Positions 13,217 through 25,093 of a stretch of 64,000 bases of DNA are shown here, one piece after another. The notes under the pieces are model-generated. The model did no database searches. It was given only the letters and a program-made list of their open reading frames with translations, and was not told where the DNA came from. Where the stretch lies: NCBI GenBank assembly GCA_012064385.1, contig QRDG01000028.1:59261-123260 (forward strand). Direction: 5' to 3'. The stretch's first letter is position 1. Every line of letters begins with the position of its first letter. Source of the DNA: Puccinellia tenuiflora (taxonomy: Eukaryota > Streptophyta > Magnoliopsida > Poales > Poaceae). A program made the translations under genes and the position numbers.

Positions 13217-15265
13217 TTAAGGGCGAAGATCTTGGTACATTTTTGTGCTACCCGGGTGAATAGAGATGGGTGACTCATGAGCTTCAGAAAGGATCAACTC
13301 CCTCATATTTCCACTCTTGGGCACCACTAGACGGTCACCAAAATAGACCACACCATTGTCATCAACTAAGAAACAATTGGCCTTTCCATTGGCGATCTTC
13401 TCTTTGATCTCAAGGATTTCAGGATCATTTTGTTGGGTGGCCTTGATATCATCCTCGAGAGTGGATTTGATCTCAAGGTTAGCTAGAAAACCCGAAGGAA
13501 CAATTTCCAGATTCAATTTAGCAAATTCCTCGTGGAGAGCCGGTTGCGCCTTTTCAACCATCACGGTATTGCAATAGGCTTTGCGGCTCAGAGCATCCGC
13601 CACGACATTTGCCTTGCCGGGCTGATAATTGAGAGTCACATCATAGTCCTTTATCAATTCCAGCCATCTCCTCTGCCTCAAGTTCAGATCCGGCTGGGTG
13701 AATAGATATTTCAGACATTGGTGGTCGGAGTAGATCTCGCAACGGTTGCCCAAGAGATATGGTCTCCATTGCTTCAGAGCATGTACCACGGCGGCAAGCT
13801 CCAAATCATGAGTTGGATAATTTTGCTCGTGTGGCTTGAGTTGACGGGAAGCATAAGCGACCACATGGCCCTCTTGCATCAAGACACATCCCAAGCCTTG
13901 GAGAGATGCATCGCAATAGACGACAAAGTCCTTGGCGGTATCGGGAAGGACAAGTACCGGTGTGGTGGTGAGCTTGACCTTGAGGGTTTGGAAACTCTCT
14001 TCAGCCTTGTCTGACCACACAAATGGCTTGCCTTTCTTGAGGAGTTCAGTCAATGCCTTTGCTATTTTGGAGAAGCCCTCAATAAATCGACGGTAATAAC
14101 CCGCCAATCCAAGGAAGCTTCGGATATCTTTGACGGATTTGGGAGTTGGCCAATCCAGGATGGCCTGAATCTTGTCTGGTATCACAGCTACTCCGGCAGC
14201 TGACACCACATGACCGAGAAAGATGAGCTCCTTCAGCCAAAACTCACATTTAGAGAACTTGGCATATAGACGGTGGTCTCGAAGCTTGGTCAAAACAAGT
14301 CGGAGATGCTCAGCATGTTCGTCTTCGGTCTTGGAGTACACAAGGATGTCATCGATGTAGATGATGACGAACTTGTCGAGGTACTCGTGGAAGATGGAGT
14401 TCATTAGTCTCATGAATGTAGCCGGAGCATTTGTGAGGCCGAAAGACATGACGGTGTACTCATATAACCCATAGCGGGTAGTGAATGCCGTCTTAGGAAT
14501 ATCCTCCTTCCGGATCTTTATCTGATGGTAGCCTGACCTCAGATCCATCTTGGAGAACACAGTGGCTCCAGCTAATTGATCGAACAAGTCGGTTATTCGA
14601 GGAATTGGGTACTTGTTCTTGATGGTCACCGCATTAAGAGGGCGGTAGTCAACGACCAGACGAGGAACATTTGTATCCCTCTTCTTGACAAAGATAACCG
14701 GGCAGCCCCAAGGTGAGCTACTCGGTCGGATGAATTCTTTTTCCAGCAGCTCATCAAGTTGCTTCTTCAACTCAGCTAGCTCTTCCGTTGGCATACGGTA
14801 GGGCGTCTTGGAAACTGGGGCGGTTCCCGGAACCAACTCAATCACAAACTCCATGCTGCGATCGGGTGGCATGCCGGGCAATTCCTCCGGAAAGACATCG
14901 GGGAAGTCACACACCACAGCGACTTCAGACATATCAGGCGGGGTGATTCCTTCCAGGAAATAAAGACTGATCTCCGGTGAAAGAGGAGTGGCCGCGGAAG
15001 GAGTTGCAGAAGTTGGGGACCAGTAACGCACTTCCCCATACCTTGGGTGAAACACTGTGATAGTCTTGGCAGCACAATCCAGGTTTGCCTGATATTTCAC
15101 TAACCAATCCATGCCCAGGATAACATCGATACCCTCTGACCTCAGGGCTATCAATGAGAACGGAAAAGGGACTGACCCTATGGCTATTTGAACATCGGGA
15201 GATATCCAATTGGTACGCCAACTAGAACCCGGTGTCTTGACCACTAACGGGGGATCCATCATCAC
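13217..15265 (-). pseudogene. Chromovirus protease end, reverse transcriptase, RNase H
   Basis: A 682-codon open stretch. It starts in the back half of the aspartic protease (ILGMDWL near residue 50), then a gypsy RT with PRLVVDYRPLN, FSKMDLRSGYHQI and the catalytic YIDDILVYS, then RNase H with VVYCDASLQG and YSDHQCLKYL, and ends in the integrase zinc region (HESPISIHPG). The protease active-site motif DSGASHS lies just upstream in the same frame (about 15310-15330), cut off by a TAG at 15290-15292. The start at 15265 is therefore only the first Met after a stop, not a natural start. Confidence 0.93.
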
Positions 15266-15497
15266 AAACGGTATTTGATGGTTGTGTGCCTATGATATGG
15301 ATATGAACGAATGCGAAGCTCCAGAATCAAATAGCACTGAAGCTGGATAAGTATTGATTTGAAGCGTACCCATGAGAACTCCGGGGTCCTCCTCAACGCC
15401 TTCAGCCGAGACGTGGTTCAGGCGGCCACGGCTGATGGTGGTAGCCTTGGCGGCTGGGGTAGAGGGTGCTGGTGCAGGTGTTGAGGTAGCCGGTGCC

Positions 15498-16446
15498 TTC
15501 TAGGGACACTCCCTGGAGTAGTGCCCCGGCTGGCCACAAGAGAAGCAAGTGAGCCCGGTGGTGCAGGCAGTCGAGGTCGAAAACCGCCTCCAGCCGCACC
15601 CAAGGTCGAAGTAGCTGGGCGTGGCGGAGGTGGCAGGTACCCGGTGGGCTTCGGCGCGAAGGGCGCCTTGGGCACAGCGCTGAAAGGCACGAAGACCTTG
15701 CGCTTCTTGCCCTCAGAGGAGGAGGAGTTCTGGTGGTCGGTGGAAGCTGGCCTCTTGGAAGCATCCAGCTCCTTCCTACCCTGCTCCATGGTGAGAGCCT
15801 GATTGTAGAGCTCTTGGTAGGAGGTGAACTTGAAGGGTAGAAGCTCGTATCGAAGACGAGGAGCGAGCCCCTTGCGGAAGAGGTATTGTTTGTCCTCATC
15901 ATTCGTCACGTCCCGAGGGGCGTAACGGGAGAGGTGGTTGAACTCCCGTCCATAGGACTGGACGTCCATGCGTCCCTGGGTTAAGTCCAGGAACTCCCGC
16001 CTCTTGAGCTCGAGGATGGGCTTGGGGATGTACGCCGCACGGAAAGCGGTGCGGAACTCCTCCCAAGTGACAACATGGCCCGCGGCAACCATGGCCACGT
16101 GGCTCTCCCACCAGGATCCAGCGGCCCCTTCCAGAAGGTAGGTGGCGAAGTTGACATGCTCCGCCGCCGGGACGTGAAGAGCGGCAAACTTGCGCTCGAT
16201 AGCCCGAAGCCAATCATCCGCATCAAGCGGCTCCTTAGCTTCGGAGAAAGTGGGAGGTTGGGACCGCAAGAATTGGTTGAGGGTGGTGCAGTCTGTGTTC
16301 CTCCTGGCCCCTTGCTGGACCAGCTGCTCGAGCAACAGCTCATTGCGCAGGCGGTTTTGTTCGATAGCCATCATAACCTCCGCCATTGAGGGTGGCGGCG
16401 GTGGTGGATCAGGGTTGCTATGTTCCCCACGACGGGTAGGAGCCAT
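15498..16446 (-). pseudogene. Chromovirus gag, frameshifted before the zinc knuckle
   Basis: The ATG at 16446 (MAPTRRGEHS) opens a gag with the retrotransposon capsid signature (NFATYLLEG, WWESHVA, then EFLDLTQGRMDVQSY and NHLSRYAP). The nucleocapsid zinc knuckle CFSCGQPGHYSREC is encoded at about 15503-15545 but in another frame, so a single indel near 15585 has broken gag. A TAG at 15500-15502 follows the knuckle directly. The frame extending upstream of 16446 lies in the leader and is not convincing coding sequence. Confidence 0.88.
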
Positions 16447-16828
16447 TCTGAAGAATTGGAACAACGACAAGTTAGTAACCAATTCTGACAGACAAGATAG
16501 ATCATTGGTTGCTCCCAGATATAGATATTTAAGAAGCAATAAACACCAAAGACAGATTTAGGCAACCACGGCGACATCACGTCATCGTGGCGATATTAAA
16601 CGGATATAACGGACTCGAGGCATAACTGGACGGTAAGAACCCAAACCCCGAGAACCTAAACATCAACACCAAGCACAAAACAAATAGAGGTAAGAATCAG
16701 AGTAGAGCGAGTTGGATGAGGAGTAAAAAGAATCCTAAGAAGGTTTTCACAACTCATTTTTTTAGGTCAAAATAGTTTTCACTAGACTCGACATCGACCA
16801 GAAGAAAGGGTTTCCTACAGGCAGTCCT

Positions 16829-16840
16829 GCTCTGATACCA
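16829..16840 (-). other. Primer-binding site (tRNA-iMet type) of nested chromovirus
   Basis: Minus-strand TGGTATCAGAGC, three bases inside the 5' LTR edge at 16844. It is the same site and spacing as in the outer element at 6197. Confidence 0.88.
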
Positions 16841-16843
16841 ACT

Positions 16844-19800
16844 TGTAACGCCCCGACCCCGGAATTATACATTGAGGCTATGAATCCGACACAACCATCA
16901 ATGTATAAGACAAAGATCGAGACTTGTGGAACAGAACTGGCACAAAGCATGACTCTACGACACAAAAGTATAGCAACTCATATAACGAGAAGAAAACAAA
17001 TATTACAAGCAAAAGGATCACAGATCCAACAATTCAACAAGCGGAAGCGAGTAGTGTTGTCTAACAACAAGAAGCAAAATATGGCCTAAGAGGCCTACAA
17101 TAACATCTTCCCAGCCAGCTTGTTCCACGGTCCCAAGTTGCCACCTGGGAACCCCAGACTAGTAGTCGACGTCAACGAAGAACCCACCTAGTTGCTCGGT
17201 GTCGTCCTCCTCTGAAATACAAAAATCATATAGGCAGCAAAGAGAGACTGAGTACGATGTACTCGCAAGTTTATTAGGGCGATATAGGCCCAATGACTGA
17301 CGGAGGCTCTAAAGCTGTTTATGTATTTCTTTTGCATAAAGCTAGTTTTAAATAACTGAAACATAAAGGACCCATGGCATTCATCTACTCAGAATACTTT
17401 TAAAAAGGGGTAAGAGAGTAACATTTTCATCTTCGGTTCTCGGCGAACCTACTTACAACCATCACCACTCATCTCACACAAAGGCACTCCCTCGACTCAC
17501 CCTCGAGGAAATGAACCTTTATCACACGTTGATTATGCAACCTTTAGCTGCCATATCAATTAGGTTAAAGTTATCTATGAGCTAATCCGCCTTTCCCAAG
17601 AGTTTGTCCATAACCGTGGACACGGCTTTTCGAAAAGATTAAACCCTGCAGGGGTGTACTATTTTACCCATTGGTACCGTCCGGCTCACCTAGTTGGCCC
17701 TCTTCCGGGGAAGACCGGCGAGCGGGCGCGGTTAGACCTTTACAATGCATGAGGCTTACTCAAGGACCATCAGTGGCGGAAGGACAGGTTCAGCGCTCCC
17801 AGCGCCCTGCCCCACCGTCACGTCCTAAACATCACCATCCTCGTTCCTTTTCCACTCACACCACACACGCGCAAATGGAAATAGCAAACTAGAGGACCCT
17901 TGACAAGCCCCTCACAAATTATTCGGTCAACGAGGCGCCCATACACCCACCAATGGAAGCACGCTCGGTTCTTGGTTCTAGCTAAAAGCACTCTCAACCT
18001 AGGCGGCAAGAATGAGGCAAACCACCCTCCCCGAGGGCAACTCATCCAAGCCTTCTTAGCATTTTAATTAAGCACCCCACATATCCACCATGTCCGAACC
18101 ATTCCATCAACATCAACAATTATGGAAATAAACAACGGACACAACTAAAGTTTAACTAAGCATGGCTAAGCATAGCTAAGCATATGAATACATCAATTCT
18201 AATTTGTATCCGGCCAACACATCAACACTAGGGTTCATAGGTAGGGATACTTGTAATTGGCTCGGGGAAGAGACATGCATTCATAGGATTCTATACATTT
18301 ACCAAAAGAGACATTTGAACCGCATGCAATATTATGGTGGATAAAATAATTTGATAAAAACATAGGATGCTAGATGCCAAGAAGGTTAGGTTATCTCTTG
18401 CCTTGCTGCCCGGGCCTGTAGTACTGGTCGTTGGGGTAAGTCGCGTTAACCTCGACTCCGGAATCTATCGACACCCAAAAAGAACACAAAGAACACATAA
18501 ATCACATGAACACAAGATGCAATGCTCAATCACATGATGGCATGTCAAGTTGATGCAAAGATAATATCATTTAATTTATTTAACAAATTAAATGGAGTTC
18601 CTAATAATTAGTGCAATCATTTGGACATAACTCCATATTTATCTTAGTGACCACAATTCTTTATAAATTATCAACTTATTAGGGAAGTGGTTCAATTATG
18701 CATGAACATGACATGAATGGATAGGTTTGGTCATTCCGATCATTTTGGTATTTTATTTGTAATTTTCGGAGCACCGATGATTAAATGACAAACTATTTAG
18801 ATAATTGAATTTACTTCATTTAATCAAATTATGAATAACATCAAATAAAAGTTTGTGATAATGATGTGATAAGTGCATGGTTTGATAGCATTTGACAATT
18901 GGATCACTTCGGTATCTTGTTTATAAATTTTGAGTAATTATTTCCGAAATTACGAATTTCCGAATGTAGGTTATAACTAACCCATTCTAGGAATTCTTAA
19001 CTAAACAGCAAGATAAAACTTTCAAAAGATCATTTCAATGATTCTAGAGTGTAGAGTTTGTCCTGCTGATCGATTTGGTATTTTATTTGCTGAGTTTGGA
19101 CCAATATTCGAATAGATATGAATTGTTTAAACTCCAAAATTTTATTTCCAAAACGCAGATTTTACTGTTCCAGGCCGGCCCGTAAGTCGCCCCAGGCCGG
19201 AAGGTAGGCCGGGACAGCGGCCGAGGATACCGGCCTCAGAGCCGGCCCAGTCCGGGTGCCAGGCCGGGGCACTAACCGAACAGGTCGGCCTCGTGGCCGG
19301 CCCAGGCTGGGTTGAGGGCCGGGTGTGCATCGGAAGCAACCGGCCTGTTGGCCGGTTTTGGCCGACGCCCAGGCCGGACACACGGTGCTCGCTTGCGGTG
19401 GCCACCGGCGGCGACGCCGACCAAAAATCGGCGGCGGGAGAGGGAATTAGGGCGCGAGGAGAGGCTTAAAGAGAGCGGGGCTCACCCTGACGCCGCACGT
19501 GTGGATGACGACGACGCGGAGGAGCGGGGACGGCCGGAATCGGGGCCGGCGGTGACACGGCAGTGGCGGGGAGGTCGGGGATGCGGGCGTCGTCTCCGGG
19601 AGCCCCCGGCTCGATTCCTCGGCCTGGGAGGACGAGGAGGATGCGGCGGTGGGGGAGGGGGTGTCGGCTCGAGCTGAGGAAGCGCAGAACGGCGGCGATT
19701 CGTCGCCGACGGCTACCTCTCCACGGTGGCCGCCCGAGGTCGCCTTGTCGCTCTCGATCCGAAAAAAACGGGGAGGGAATAAAGGGAGTGGTCGAGGGGA

Positions 19801-20582
19801 GCAGGTAGACAGCGTCGGGGAGGCTCTACTCCACCAGGGGCCACGCCATGGTGCGGAACACCTTGGCCAGCTCACGGCATGGCGCCAGGGCAGGTGAGCA
19901 CAGTGACGAGGGAAGAAAGAAAAACGCGAAGAGGTCCCTGGAAATTTGAAAATTAATTGCAACTTGGTCCTGAAACAGTTTCCAGCAATTTTAAAGGGGA
20001 CCAGGCCATTTTTGTAAAATCCAGGAAAATTCATATAGGATAGAAATTACCCTCAGAAACACCACAAAAATTGGTGAGGCCAAATAAATTAGTTTGCCCA
20101 ACATTTGTTCATAGCTTTTAGTTAGGGTAATTTGGAGCAAAAACCAAAATGCATTTAATTGGGGCACTTTAACAATTCCAAAATCATGAGTTTAAACATG
20201 GAGGATCCCAACATGGTAAGGAAGCTCCCCATGAATTTAGTTTGAATTTGGAAAGCTTAACTTGGTTGCAAAATTAAGAATTTGAAATTTCAGCCAATTT
20301 TGACTCTCATGTCATTTCTTATTTGACAAAACTAGGAATTTTGGGAAAAGAGGCTAAGAAGCAATTCTGGAACTTCCTAAACAATTTGGAAGTTCATTTA
20401 GTTGGTTTCCAAGATGGCATTGCATTTGGTTGGAGGGTTTGGGGAAGGTTGGCTCCCCATTTCAACTTGTTGCCAAATGTAAGTTTGGAAGGCCAAAATG
20501 CATATGGATGCTATGATGCAAACAAGGAAACAAAAGTGGAAAAATTCTTCGTATTTTTCATATCCAAGTTAGGGCTGTTACA
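16844..20582 (-). repeat. 5' LTR of nested chromovirus
   Basis: A 3739-base partner of 8250-11989, running from TGTAACGCC to ..TGTTACA with intact ends. It contains the same GGCCGG-rich array (about 19165-19385) and GC-rich block. Confidence 0.93.
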
Positions 20583-21177
20583 CCCCATTAAAGAAATACA
20601 CCAAAATAAAAGTTTTTGTCATGATGTGATATTAGCATGATTAGATAGCATTTGAATTGCTGATCAATTTGATGCTTCGTTTGCATTTTTCTGATTAACG
20701 AAGCATAAACGGCGAATTAAACGATTATTCAAATTTAAATCTTCAACCATTTTGAAATAACATCAAAGGAAAAATTGTTGTTATGATGTGAAAATAGCAT
20801 GGTTAAATAGCATGTAAAATGCTGATTGATTTAATATTTTATTCACAATTTTTGGTTAATTATTCATCAAGTTATGATTTTCCCAAGTTTGTTATTATTT
20901 TTGCCATTTTAGTAATTTTTAAATAAACAGCGAAATAATAGTTTCAAATGACCATGACAATGAAACTAGCATTTAGAGTTTGTTTTTCTGAACAATTTGG
21001 TATATTATTTGCTAAATTTGAACAACATTTGTTTAGTTATTATTTTTAGTTTAGGTTATTTTATTTTTTTTATTTTTAGTCTGCTGGGCCGGCCTCCAGA
21101 TCGGCCCAGGCCGGTTCACAGGCCGGGCCCATATCTGAGCCCCAGACCGATGCCCAGGCCGGGCACACATCTGAGCC
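20583..21177 (-). repeat. LTR of outer element, right copy, resumed after the nested insertion
   Basis: 20583-20587 (CCCCA) is the second target-site copy. From 20588 the sequence follows the left LTR from about 1398 to 1995, including the start of the GGCCGG array, and then runs into the assembly gap. Confidence 0.88.
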
Positions 21178-21621
21178 NNNNNNNNNNNNNNNNNNNNNNN
21201 NNNNNNNNNNNNNNNNNNNNNNNNNNNNNNNNNNNNNNNNNNNNNNNNNNNNNNNNNNNNNNNNNNNNNNNNNNNNNNNNNNNNNNNNNNNNNNNNNNNN
21301 NNNNNNNNNNNNNNNNNNNNNNNNNNNNNNNNNNNNNNNNNNNNNNNNNNNNNNNNNNNNNNNNNNNNNNNNNNNNNNNNNNNNNNNNNNNNNNNNNNNN
21401 NNNNNNNNNNNNNNNNNNNNNNNNNNNNNNNNNNNNNNNNNNNNNNNNNNNNNNNNNNNNNNNNNNNNNNNNNNNNNNNNNNNNNNNNNNNNNNNNNNNN
21501 NNNNNNNNNNNNNNNNNNNNNNNNNNNNNNNNNNNNNNNNNNNNNNNNNNNNNNNNNNNNNNNNNNNNNNNNNNNNNNNNNNNNNNNNNNNNNNNNNNNN
21601 NNNNNNNNNNNNNNNNNNNNN
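21178..21621. other. Assembly gap (444 N)
   Basis: A run of N. The sequence before it is LTR, the sequence after it is pol of a related element, so the gap hides a junction. Long frames reported across it are meaningless. Confidence 0.99.
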
Positions 21622-22877
21622 ACTCGGCGACAGATGTCGCATTCTGCAATATACTCGGCGATCTCGCGCTTCATGCAAGACCACCAGAATTGAGGGCGTA
21701 GATCTTGATACATTTTGGTACTACCCGGGTGAATAGAGATGGGTGACTCATGAGCTTCGGAAAGGATCAACTCCCTCATATTTCCATTCTTGGGCACCAC
21801 TAGACGGTCACCGAAACAGACAACACCACTGTCATCCACCGAGAAACAATTGGCCTTCCCATTTGCCACTTTCTCTTTGATCTCAAGGATTTCCTCATCA
21901 TTTTGCTGAGCGCTCTTGATCTCATCCGCCAGAGTGGATTTGATCTCGAGGTTGGCTAGAAACCCGGAAGGAACAATTTCCAGATTCAACTTAGCAAACT
22001 CCTCATGAAGAGCCGGTTGGGCCTTTTCAACCATCAAGGTATTGCAATAGGCCTTGCGACTCAAAGCATCGGCCACGACATTGGCCTTGCCGGGTTGGTA
22101 GTTGAGGGTCACATCATAGTCCTTTATCAATTCCAGCCATCTCCTCTGCCTCAAGTTCAGATCCGGCTGGGTGAAGAGATATTTTAGTCTTTGATGGTCG
22201 GAGTAGATCTCGCAAACGGTTGCCCAACAGGTAGGCCTCCATTGCTTCAGAGCATGTACCACGGCGGCAGCTCCAAATCGCGAGTTGGATAATTTTGCTC
22301 ATGTGGTTTGAGTTGACGGGAGGCATAGGCGACCACATGGCCTTCTTGCATCAAGACCACAGCCCAAGCCTTGGAGAGATGCATCACAATAGACGACAAA
22401 GTCCTTGTCGGTGTCGGGAAGGACAAGCACCGGGGTGGTGGTGAGCTTGACCTTGAGGGTTTGGAAACTCTCTTCAGCCTTGTCTGACCACACAAATTGC
22501 TTGCCCTTCTTGAGGAGGTCAGTCAGTGCCTTTGCTATCTTGGAAAAGCCCTCAATAAATCGGCGGTAATAACCCGCCAATCCAAGGAAGCTTCGGATAT
22601 CTTTGACGGATTTGGGAGTTGGCCAATCCAGGATTGCCTGAATCTTGTCTGGTATCACCCGCTACTCTAGCAGCTGACGCCACATGACCGAGGAAAATGA
22701 GCTCCTTCAGCCAAAACTCACACTTGGAGAACTTGGCATAGAGGCGGTGGTCACGGAGCTTGGTCAAGACTAGACGAAGGTGCTCAGCATGCTCTTCTTC
22801 AGTTTTGAATAGACAAGGATGTCATCGATGTAAATGATGACAAACTTGTCGAGGTACTCGTGGAAGATGGAGTTCAT
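21622..22877 (-). pseudogene. Chromovirus pol fragment (end of RT, RNase H, integrase zinc region)
   Basis: Close relative of the nested element's pol, from the stretch just after the RT catalytic motif (LDKFVIIYIDD region, near 22830) through RNase H to the integrase CDICRR at the gap edge. Small indels (near 22205, 22268, 22350 and 22660) break the frame several times. It has QFWWSCMKRE where the nested copy has a stop. It ends abruptly at about 22877 in ..GGAGTTCATTA, where a deletion has joined it to LTR sequence. Confidence 0.85.
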
Positions 22878-22923
22878 TAATTTTACCTTAATTTTACCTT
22901 AATTAAGATCAAACTTGTCGAGG
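22878..22923. other. Filler DNA at a deletion junction
   Basis: Between pol and LTR lie two tandem copies of an ATTTTACCTTAATT-type block (22879-22906) and a 14-base block CAAACTTGTCGAGG (22910-22923). The first is the inverse of 23000-23020 (TTAATTAAGGTAAAATTGAG); the second is a direct copy of 22841-22854. Such short nearby copies are typical of template-switching end joining. Confidence 0.75.
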
Positions 22924-23460
22924 CCCCATTTAAGCTTTTAGAATTCCACAAAAATTGGTGAGGTCAAATAATTTAATTCGACCAACATTTGTTCATAGCT
23001 TTTAATTAAGGTAAAATTGAGCAATTCCCAAAATGCATTTATTTAGGGCATTTAGACAATTCCAAAAATATTGAAAATATTCATGGGGATTCTCACAATC
23101 ATATTGAAACTCCCCATGATTTTAGTTTGAATTTTGGAAGGTCTAACTTGGTTCCAAAAATAGGAATTGAATTCAGCCGAATTCAACTCTCATGTCATTT
23201 CTTATTTATCCAAATTTGAAAAGTGAGAATTTGGTATACAAACAAGTGGGAACTTCCTAAACATTTTGGAAGTTCATTTAGTTGGTTTCCAAGTTTGGCA
23301 TTTTCATTAGTTGGATGTTGAGAAGTTTGGGCTTCCCATTTCAATTGTTTCCAAGTGAAAGTTTGAAATGGCCAATGCATATGGATGCTATGATGCAAAC
23401 ATGGAAACAAAACGTGGAAAAATTCTTCGTATTTTTCATTACCAAGTTGGGGCTGTTACA
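22924..23460 (-). repeat. Chromovirus LTR terminal fragment
   Basis: About 540 bases resembling the last part of the nested element's LTR (compare 11430-11989), ending in GGGGCTGTTACA at 23460. The missing remainder of the LTR, primer site, gag and first part of pol were lost in the deletion at 22877. It is closer to the nested family than to the outer LTR end at 3365, so it probably belongs to a third element. Confidence 0.8.
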
Positions 23461-24053
23461 GGCTCGAACGTAGGTCGCGGGCGCGAGCGGCGGGGGATGA
23501 CGATGTGCTGGACTCGAGGCGAGCGGCTCGGGAAGATGCTCCCGTGTGGGCGCGGGGGAGCATTGCAGGCGTAGAGGAGACCAGTGGGCGACGGGCGCAG
23601 GTGCAGGCACGCGGAGATGGGGCACGGGCTCGCGGACGCGCACACCGGCGACGGCCGGAGTGGCGCGGGAGCTGGCCAGCAGGGGTGGAGGCGCAGGTAC
23701 ACGGCGTGGTGGAGAGGATGTCCTGAGACTGGACGCGGTCCGAGCAGAGGAGAAGATGCGCGGACGGCGCCGTAGTTGACGAGCGTGGATGGACGAGCGG
23801 CGCGGACGCCGGCGGACGCGCGGCCACGGGCAGACGAGGGCAACGTGGAGGAGGCCGGTGGCGCAGACGCCGATGGACGTGCGGGCTTGGGCGGATGAGG
23901 ACGTACGCGGGCGCGAGCCTAGGGCGGTGGTGATGCCGAGCCCCGGAGTCCCCGAGTTTTCTCCGGGAGGAGAAAATAGTTGGCGCCTTGAGACGGCGAC
24001 GTTGATGATGGTGAAAGGGGTCCCGCCGAGAACGGGACTCCGGTCGCCACTAA
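23461..24053 (-). mobile_element. Internal leader of a Tat-like LTR element (truncated)
   Basis: GC-rich sequence downstream (minus strand) of the primer site at 24054-24071. Open frames run through on both strands, but none shows a domain I recognise. It is cut at 23460 by the chromovirus LTR end. Confidence 0.5.
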
Positions 24054-24071
24054 GCCCCACGGTGGGCGCCA
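24054..24071 (-). other. Primer-binding site of Tat-like element
   Basis: The minus strand reads TGGCGCCCACCGTGGGGC, the form I associate with Tat/RIRE2-type plant gypsy elements (from memory). It sits just inside a roughly 760-base LTR. Confidence 0.65.
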
Positions 24072-24079
24072 AACGTCGT

Positions 24080-24839
24080 GGTGCTGGTCACGGCATATGC
24101 CAACGGGGTGGCTTAAGGTGTGGGGACTATGGCGCGAGCGACGGCATTCCGGAGGGATTGGGTACAAGCATGCAAACTGACACACGATGTACCCAGGTTC
24201 GGGGCCCTCGTGAGGAGGTAAAACCCCTACTCTTGCATGATCTGGTGTATATGGTGGAGTTCATATGGTGTTACAAAGTTGCTCCTTGAGTTGTATATGA
24301 GGGGAATGAGCAGCCGGCCAGAGCAGGCCGGCTAAAGCAAGCCGGCCGGCTGAGTGGAGCGGCGCTTGGCCGGCTGCCCGGGGGGTCTCCGGGGCGTGAG
24401 GGCCTAAAGAGTGAGGGCTGCCCTGGTGCTCCTTATAAAGGGGAGCCCAGGGGACAAGGGGTGACCCGCGTGCCTAACTTATACTATTCGGGGGCACGAC
24501 GCACTGTAGCGCATAGTGTCTACTATTTATCAACAGTGTTCTTCCATCAAGCATAGTGTTGCTATTTATCAACAGTGTTCTTCCATCAAGCATACTGCAT
24601 AGTGTGTCCGATGGGACGCGGTGGTTGACTTCTCCTCGCAGGTGATCCGGCTGGCAGATGGCCAACCGGCATGGACGCAGCCAGCCAGCCCTCCAGTCGG
24701 CCATGCTCCCAGCCGGCCAAGCTCCCAGCCAGCCAAGTCCGGCAGCCGGCCGAAGTCGAGTAGCCAGCCAGCTGCCGGATTGTCGTCTTGTCTCGTTGAG
24801 TCGTGGACTTTGGTATATCGGGGGATCATCCCCCCGACA
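24080..24839 (-). repeat. 5' LTR of Tat-like element
   Basis: The minus strand starts TGTCGGGGGGATGATCCCC at 24839 and runs to the primer site; the inner edge is uncertain by a few bases. A minus-strand TTTATAAGG (24432-24440) is a likely TATA box. Two 36-base copies 39 bases apart (24523-24558 and 24562-24597) lie upstream of it in U3, and GGCCGGC/CCAGCC motifs are dense at 24305-24375 and 24650-24775. Outer flank ACGTC (24840-24844) would be one target-site copy; the other end is not in place. Confidence 0.72.
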
Positions 24840-25093
24840 ACGTCCCAGACGGGGTTCTCCCGCTGCTCCATCGTCATGGCTTCACGGAGAGCGTAGATCT
24901 TCACGAGCATGTCCTCGCCGGTGGGGATGGGGGGCACGACGATCCCCATCTGGCTCAGACGCCAGGAGCCGGGCACGCACGTCCGGTGGCACGGGGTAGC
25001 CCGCCTCGAAGAGCAGGCGGGCCTCGTCATCACGTAGCCAACGGCGGACGAAGCCGTTCGCCGCCGCGCCGTCGCCGGGTAGCGCTCCACCAT
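24840..25093 (-). pseudogene. 5' part of a grass repeat-family ORF, cut by the Tat LTR
   Basis: The ATG at 25093 lies about 105 bases downstream of a minus-strand TATTTAA (25198-25204), so promoter and leader are present. One frame gives EAGYPVPPD, another continues PGSWRLSQMGIVVPPIPTG and ALREAMTMEQRENPVW; together, across one indel, they fit a family of uncharacterised grass proteins that I recall with WRLS..G.PVPP blocks, common next to Harbinger-like ends. The frame stops at 24840, where the Tat LTR begins at a GACGT. No function is known to me. Confidence 0.6.

Larger units (their letters stand above)
8250..20582 (-). mobile_element. Complete nested Tekay-type chromovirus (Ty3/gypsy)
   Basis: A 12.3-kb element reading right to left: 5' LTR 16844-20582, primer site 16829-16840, gag, protease, RT, RNase H, integrase and chromodomain, polypurine tract near 11990-12004, and 3' LTR 8250-11989. 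The flanks 8245-8249 and 20583-20587 are both CCCCA, the 5-bp duplication expected of gypsy integration. The LTRs differ by roughly 1% by eye, so insertion was recent. Very long LTRs plus a C-terminal chromodomain point to the Tekay/Del clade. Three in-frame stops in pol, one at the end of gag and a gag frameshift make this copy defective. Confidence 0.93.

Noticed and set aside
20997..22262. Long frames spanning the N run
   Set aside because: The central residues are unknown and the two sides come from different elements.
23341..24289. Frames of 130-240 codons on both strands around the Tat leader
   Set aside because: They cross from chromovirus LTR into Tat leader; no shared domain and no start context.
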